Shown in pieces: positions 58,301-64,000 of a DNA stretch of 64,000 nucleotides. The stretch is from Brugia malayi (Eukaryota; Nematoda; Chromadorea; Rhabditida; Onchocercidae). The first letter of the stretch is position 1. The number at the start of each line of letters is the position of its first letter. A model generated the notes under the pieces. That model was not told where the DNA came from and did no database searches. It saw only the letters and a list, made by a program, of their open reading frames with translations. The position numbers and the translations under genes were made by a program. The stretch covers positions 17,790,721-17,854,720 of the forward strand of contig NW_025062479.1 of the NCBI RefSeq assembly GCF_000002995.4, in the 5' to 3' direction.

Positions 58301-61300
58301 AAAAGCAAAAAATAAAAGGCTAAAAGTGAAAAGTAAAATGATGAATCAGTGATTTAAATATTTTTATGATTTCCATTCACCAAACATAACGGAATGATTC
58401 TGACAACAACGTTATTAGTTGCTATTCATGGAAGAATAAATAAAAACTTTTTTCCAGCAAAAACGGAAATTTTCACTACAATGGTACTAAAAGATTATGA
58501 TATGAATAACTGATAGTCATGTCACCATTCTGATAAGCAGTCTAGTGAATGCAGAAAAATATGGTAGAAGTACAATTACAGATCACAACCGACAAACATT
58601 ATCAAGATTCTTAATTTCGATAAGGTAGAGTTAATTATTTATTACTCAAAGTTATGAAATCAGTGATTTGACTGAGGATTTAATCTTCGAGTACAGAGCA
58701 TATTTCTGCCAATTCAAATCACATGCGTCATGTTAAAGTCATGATTTGATAAATTAGATCGAAAATCAATGAGTCACTTATCATTTACTCTTCAAATCGT
58801 CCAAAACTATTACCAGAAGATTGTAACATAGTAAACAAGTATTTTGACCTGTATCTGAATGTGTCGATAATCATTACAACGCAGATTATTTGCATAATTT
58901 TGGGATTTGATTGCTGATATTTGCATACCTTAATAAACACAAACAAATGTCTCAACAAAAACTTTAACTGCCTAAGACATTATAGACATTAAATTACTTC
59001 ACAGTAATAAATAGATAGAAGACAAAAGCATTTTAATAGCAGCAATAAGAATAGATACAAGAATTATCAGTGACAGAGAACAGTGAGAAAATGTGGAACA
59101 CACTAAAATATTAGCAAAACTAAATTAAATGAGTTTCTAATGAAGAAACCTAATCAAGAAATATTGCATTTGTAGCTCGAAACTACGTTTTTTGGATCAA
59201 AAATATTTAAAAGATAATTCAACACTAAATAGTGAGTTCCAATCTGGAAAAAAGAAACTGACTTTCAACTAAGTTCTCTAACAATTAACAAAAAGTGTCT
59301 GTACGTGATGCAGATGAAATTATTTCAACTCATATGCTTGTAGAGATTTAAAAAGTGAATAAATTCACTAATCAGAGGTATGGAGCATTTGAGCAAATAG
59401 ACAGTTGAACAAAGCGAGGGATATTTGAGAGTGCTAAAGAGTTAATGCCTGATATAGAAATGAATAATCGATCTTAAATTAAGAACTTATGTACGAATGA
59501 CAGTCAGTATGTAAAAATATGGAACAAAATATAAATAATAAAAATAACAGTCACAGGAATAAAACGAAAGGAAACGAAATGAAAAAAAATCTAAAAATCG
59601 TCCACAGATAACCAAACAGGAGTTTGCTCTTATTAACAGTTCAAAGTTCAATCAGAACTATGAGATGAGAAGTGGACAGAAGATTGTTAATGCCAATCAG
59701 TATAGCAGTGAGGATGAAATTACAAACATAAAAAACTGATTGAAGAAAGTAAAAGATATGAATAAAAACCACCAATTAAATTCAATTTCGTTTAATAAAG
59801 CAAACTAAAGATTTACCTTTTGCGACGATAATTCCGAGGGTGTTCGTGGCGGTGGTGGTGGTGGCGGTTCTGAGGGTGGACTTGACATTCCTGAAACGAA
59901 CTTTGTTTTCTCCAAATCTTTAGCTTAAGTGGTTTTTGATGAATATTAATATATATAAGGTTTGATGGATATAATATATGAATATTTTAAAATGATTTGT
60001 GTTAAATCATTTCAAAAGATTCATATCATTTATATTGTATCGGACCAAAAATAAGTTAAGCCTCCACGATTTCCAGAATTTTTCTTTCATATCTTTCTCT
60101 CTCTCTCTCTTCCCCCTATAATATAAATTACAATTTCCTATTTCTCGTTTAAAAACAGTCTAAATCAAAATTAGCAAACAAACAAACAGACGAAAGAATG
60201 CGCCTCTTCGTCAGCTAAATGCCTCCCTCTGTACATATCACAAAGAATTCACCTTCGTCTACCCTTCTTATGATGAAATGATTTGACTCTTCCCAGGCAC
60301 TATTTTACCTAGTAGAAGAAATGTTATCAAATCTATTCAATGCTATCTCTGTAATAACTCTTCTCTATTTTCAGATTTCTTAAAGTTTCATTGGAAAGAT
60401 TGTTCGAGACAAATATAATCACCCTTTCTATAGCTACCTTGTCTCCCACCAAATTAATGCCGTTTCGTTCCGGAAATGAAAACAGGTTTAACTTTACTTG
60501 ACTTTAGGAACATCTCAGAAACAATCTGTAATTAACAAAAATGCTTTCCTCGATCTCAGAGGCGAATATTGGCATAATTCTTAAAATTTGTTCCTTTGCT
60601 CTTGAACTTCACAAGTCTCAGATACTCAAAAAGCTAACATTGCCATATTTAAGTAATAAAACACATAAAAAATACACTGAAATTAAGTTGTCATGCCGCC
60701 CTGCAATGACAACCGTCCTGATAATGAAGTTATCAATATCTACGAGCAGAATTACCGTTCTACTAATTTCTTGTTATGATTGCATTTATTGATTTCTTAC
60801 TGTCATCACAAATATCAAAGTGAGACGGTCGAAAGGAATATTTACTCAGCAAACAAAATGAGAATTTAGAGTTCAAAAGGATGCTTTCAGAAACAAAAAT
60901 TTTCTGTTCAATTTATCCATCTACAGCGACTGTGACTTATAATTTAACGATGAAAGATGCGGACAGACATTCATCTGGCCGAATCCCTACAGTGGTCAGG
61001 GAGATAAGGAGAAAAATAAGTGGAAAAACGAGATTCCATTGCCGCTCCGCGATTGATACGATCAATAGGAGGAGAAGAGTGATTGGTATGATCGAAAGAA
61101 CCAGCCTGAGCGTATGATGTAGCGTTTTATTGTTGTTGATGCTGCTGATGTTTGCCGATAATAATCGCTTCTGCCACTGACGTCGTCATTGTCACCATCG
61201 TCACCATCTTTACCACTGCCGACTCCTTGCACAATACGTCCTCGACCTGTTTTCCTATCCTCTTCAATTCAATTTTACATCCGTAAAAGCAAAAAGCCTA

Positions 61301-63758
61301 TTCACTTTGGATTATGTATGTTTGCCAATTGATCCATTAGTAAATTTAAGCTTTCTTATAAACTATATAAATGACTTTAACTTAAGAGATATGATAGAAA
61401 CTACAAAGAACGGATTAAAATTTAATAAAGAAATGTCAAGAGCAGTAGTCATAAGCAGAACAAGTCACCCACAGAACAATCAAATTGAGGGATCTTTTCT
61501 GAACGATGCAAATCCTGAGGAAGTCATTAAGATTTTAAATCACCTTCAAGTTAAAGAAAACTAACCTCTGAGGTCACTTTTGCTGATTTCGTTACAATCA
61601 ACACTTGCTATTGAAGCTGATGCGGCATTATTTCTTGTAGATGTAACATCGCTATTTCGTTCGCCGTTAGTCAAGTCTTCGAGACTGGCAATGGGTGGTG
61701 CACTAAACAAGAAAGGTTGAAAAGAGGCTGAAGCAAGAGCAGATGAAGTTGGCAACACCGGTTGACGATTGTTGTTGGTTGTCGAGGCAACTGCAGTAAC
61801 AGTGGTAGATATTGTCCGGTTCGTTAACCAATGTCTATTGTCCTTGGATACACCAGATGACAATGTATCAACGAGTGACGGGACATCATCATTCAGTTCC
61901 CTGTAATTTACCACTTCAGGTGCGCAAACATTATGAAGCGCATGCAGAATAACTTGAACTGCGCAGTCAATACTATCTATGAATAACCACTACGGAAGTC
62001 TGAGTTTGTCACTGCTTCTGTAAGCATCATACAGTAAGATGAACGGATTTAGGATAATCTTCTTTGATAAGCTTGCAGTTCTTGAACTTTCTGACATGAC
62101 AATATTGATGGTCGTCAAGCACTAAGTAAGTAAATGAATGAATTATTAGGGTAGTTACTCATGATCATATCATACATTTTTTCTTTTAACGTATATTCTG
62201 ATAAGATTAAGCAAGAAATATATATCAAATGCAATAGCAAAGCACTGATATATAACAAAGAGAATTTTGAGTGGTTAAAAGCTGATGTTTGCTTTATTAA
62301 ACAGAATTACGGTTAAGCGGTAAGCAAAAAATCGGAAATAAAAAATATATTTTTTGCAAAGAATAGGAAAGAATTTTGTTAAATTTTAAAATACGTCCGT
62401 AGAAAACGGAATCAGAATTGTATTTAATAATCGAAAGTTTCGAAAAATCTCAAGAACTGTTTTTTTTTTTTTTTTTGTCAATTGTTTCTTATCAAGAGTA
62501 TGAATAATAGGGTGCTTAAAAAATTTCAAACAACTAGAGCAGTAGAAGACCTTTACTTGCTGCCATGTAAATCACAGCGTATACTACCGACAATCTACTA
62601 CAGGCAGGAAGTAAATTTCGCATGAATAAAAATACCGGAACAAAATAAATCAAATTAAAATTTGTCAACCTACCCGGTTGCAGCGAGTTGCTCTTCCATA
62701 ATTGCAGCTTCATCAATCGGATTAGAACAGATTGAAAAATCGAGTATTGAATCACGTGAATGATCGATGGATATGGAAGTGGAATTCAGGGAGCACGTTT
62801 CTTCGCTACAAAAAGTTGAAACTCATATGTGAAAAAAATTAATTTTATTGATTTCCTATCAATAAAGAAAGTTTCATTTGATTATTCAAAACAATCTAAT
62901 CTAATAAATCAAAACAGTTGGATAGATATACTTGACGTTTTTTGTTCATATCGCCAAGATTTTGTAAAATTAAATAAATAACAATCTGAAAAAGGAAAAA
63001 AATTAACAATTCAACAAAAAAACTGATGAACAGTCAATAAAAACTAATCGCTATATTTAAAACTAACCATCACATTTGCAATAGTCAAATACCTAAGAAT
63101 GTGACAAATTCTAACTGGAAAGGAATATTCATATGACTGGTAAAATAAGTGAAATTAATAGAAATGTTAAAATTCTTTGGATGTAATTTGATAAAAAGAT
63201 TAGGAAAGAAGAAGTAAATTTTATGTTATTTGTCGAACAAGGAAAGTTGTAACTGATGCTGGACATTTTCATTGTCTAAATTTTTAAACGGAAAAAGGAA
63301 TGAATGTTGTTTTCATTCAGTTCGGATAAAAAACTTGAATTAAAAACTGCCAACAAAAGAAAACTTTCCCCTGCAAATCATTCCCAGAATTTAATTTGTT
63401 TTTGTGTCAACATGTTACTATGAAGCTCGTCTGAGTATCAATACTAATTTGTGAATAGCTATGGAAATGATTCAGGTCTTTTCGTATAATGGAAAAATCC
63501 ATCATTTCAAGGTGCCAAATTTCAACTGCGTTCTCTCGGGAGTAAAAAATGTAAAAATGGATATCAGGGAAAAGTTACCCCCCAAGCGATGATCAACAAA
63601 TGCATAATATAATTCAGTTGTGCTTTAAAATCATCACTCAGAGATTTACAGGAATGAGAATTATTATTTTACCAGCAGGGGTTATCAGACTTAACTGATG
63701 ACGGATTGCAAATTCGAAAATCGTTAGTAAGTATTATGTTCTTGGTCAGTAGTCTCAT
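41018..63758 (-). CDS. ajm-1: Apical junction molecule AJM-1
   Basis: Coiled-coil protein of nematode epithelial apical junctions, partner of DLG-1. About 27 exons join in phase to about 1,663 residues. From the 5' end: 63673-63758, 62674-62805, 61566-61900, 59817-59890, 54422-54473, 53788-54094, 53456-53612, 52923-53122, 52489-52779, 52244-52351, 51915-52080, 51391-51629, 51060-51176, 50418-50837, 48607-48794, 48213-48376, 47563-47698, 47214-47269, 46408-46544, 45686-46145, 43221-43330, 42805-42993, 42354-42474, 42212-42233 (microexon), 41841-42112, 41413-41663, 41018-41219. Order: Ser/Thr-rich N-terminus, a [10 protein letters not shown] stretch, a long Glu/Arg coiled coil, a Ser/Arg/Tyr-rich part, [12 protein letters not shown], then the C-terminal domain ([18 protein letters not shown]) with a MYND zinc finger, ending PTEV. 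Least certain are the first exon, the join at 47563/47269, the microexon, and the donor at 45686 versus 45713. The family call rests on overall architecture and the conserved C-terminus. Confidence 0.85.
44987..45041. repeat. Poly-T insert flanked by a 14-base direct repeat
   Basis: TTATTTGCATTACC occurs at 44987-45000 and again at 45028-45041, separated by a T-rich run of about 27 bases. It lies in an AJM-1 intron. Confidence 0.85.
46317..46354. repeat. Perfect palindrome, 18-base arms, 2-base centre
   Basis: CATAAACGGTTCACATTT is followed by CA and then its exact reverse complement. It lies in the AJM-1 intron between exons 45686-46145 and 46408-46544. Confidence 0.95.
50418..53612 (-). 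other. Coiled-coil-coding exon block of AJM-1
   Basis: Eight exons code almost without break for charged heptad-like sequence rich in Glu, Arg and Leu (for example [20 protein letters not shown] and [20 protein letters not shown]). The coiled coil runs over roughly 500 residues and ends before [19 protein letters not shown]. ORFs on the plus strand here are antisense shadows of this repetitive code. Confidence 0.9.
54474..59816 (-). other. Large AJM-1 intron, 5.3 kb
   Basis: By far the largest intron in the gene, AT-rich, with no exon that I can fit in phase. It holds a 40-base direct repeat at 57546-57635 and several A/T tracts. An internal promoter for shorter isoforms is possible but unproven. 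Confidence 0.6.
57546..57635. repeat. Direct repeat, about 40 bases, 50 bases apart
   Basis: CCACTGAATTCAGAA-CTTATCACGGCATGTTGTTTATTCA occurs at 57546-57586 and 57596-57635, differing by one A. The copies are almost tandem, so a recent local duplication. Confidence 0.9.
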
Positions 63759-64000
63759 ATTTCATTTCTACAATTATTAAAATAGTGTTCCTTATACAAA
63801 ACTGAAAACCCTCATCTTTTCAATTGAAAAATGATGACCGAAAGATTGTTATAATCCATAATTCTTTATCAGAGTAGGATGACACTTCAACTCAAAACTA
63901 AATATCACTCCATTTTTAAATATTGTTTATGATTTGCGATTGATATTTACTATTTAAATAAACTATTCATTGAAATCAATGTTAGAAAAAAGCATCCAAT
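63759..64000. other. Upstream flank of AJM-1
   Basis: An acceptor-like AATAATTGTAG (minus strand) lies 13 bases upstream of the proposed ATG, fitting SL addition; otherwise AT-rich with no visible coding sequence. Further 5' exons outside the window cannot be excluded. Confidence 0.4.

Overview
The window looks like a nematode chromosome segment, probably a clade III (spirurid or filarial type) worm; the species cannot be named from sequence alone. It is AT-rich, its genes are split by many introns of about 60 to 900 bases, strong 3' splice acceptors often sit within 70 bases of start codons (consistent with spliced-leader trans-splicing), and two genes point to nematodes: the apical-junction protein AJM-1 and a secreted EB-module protein. 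No bacterial, viral or intact transposon gene was seen. All gene models were joined by hand from the sequence, using protein similarity and intron phase.

Layout: (1) 1-3182 (+) is the 3' end of UDP-glucose:glycoprotein glucosyltransferase, the ER folding sensor; its 5' part lies upstream. (2) 4661-5685 (+) is mitochondrial ribosomal protein L23, followed by a doubtful small membrane-protein ORF. (3) 6501-10068 (+) is PrimPol, a complete primase-polymerase with all catalytic and zinc-binding residues. (4) 12479-15727 and 15938-19686 (+) are two head-to-tail cystathionine beta-synthase paralogues. (5) 19978-21775 (-) is a SWEET (SLC50) sugar transporter, convergent with the second CBS gene and recovered from six small exons. 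(6) 24824-30853 (+) is a secreted protein of about seven cysteine-rich EB-like modules. (7) 30854-37571 is a gene-poor stretch. (8) 37572-39111 (+) is DR1/NC2-beta, a histone-fold transcription repressor. (9) 41018-63758 (-) is AJM-1, about 27 exons over 22.7 kb, with a long coiled coil and a C-terminal MYND zinc finger.

The genes do not form one pathway. The closest functional pair is the tandem CBS duplication (transsulfuration), which may be an operon. The observations most worth following up are PrimPol in a nematode, the split CBS pair with a diverged first copy, the GC-AG intron in UGGT, repeated phase-2 Arg-splitting junctions in AJM-1, and several candidate nested or micro ORFs. No convincing undescribed multi-gene system was found.
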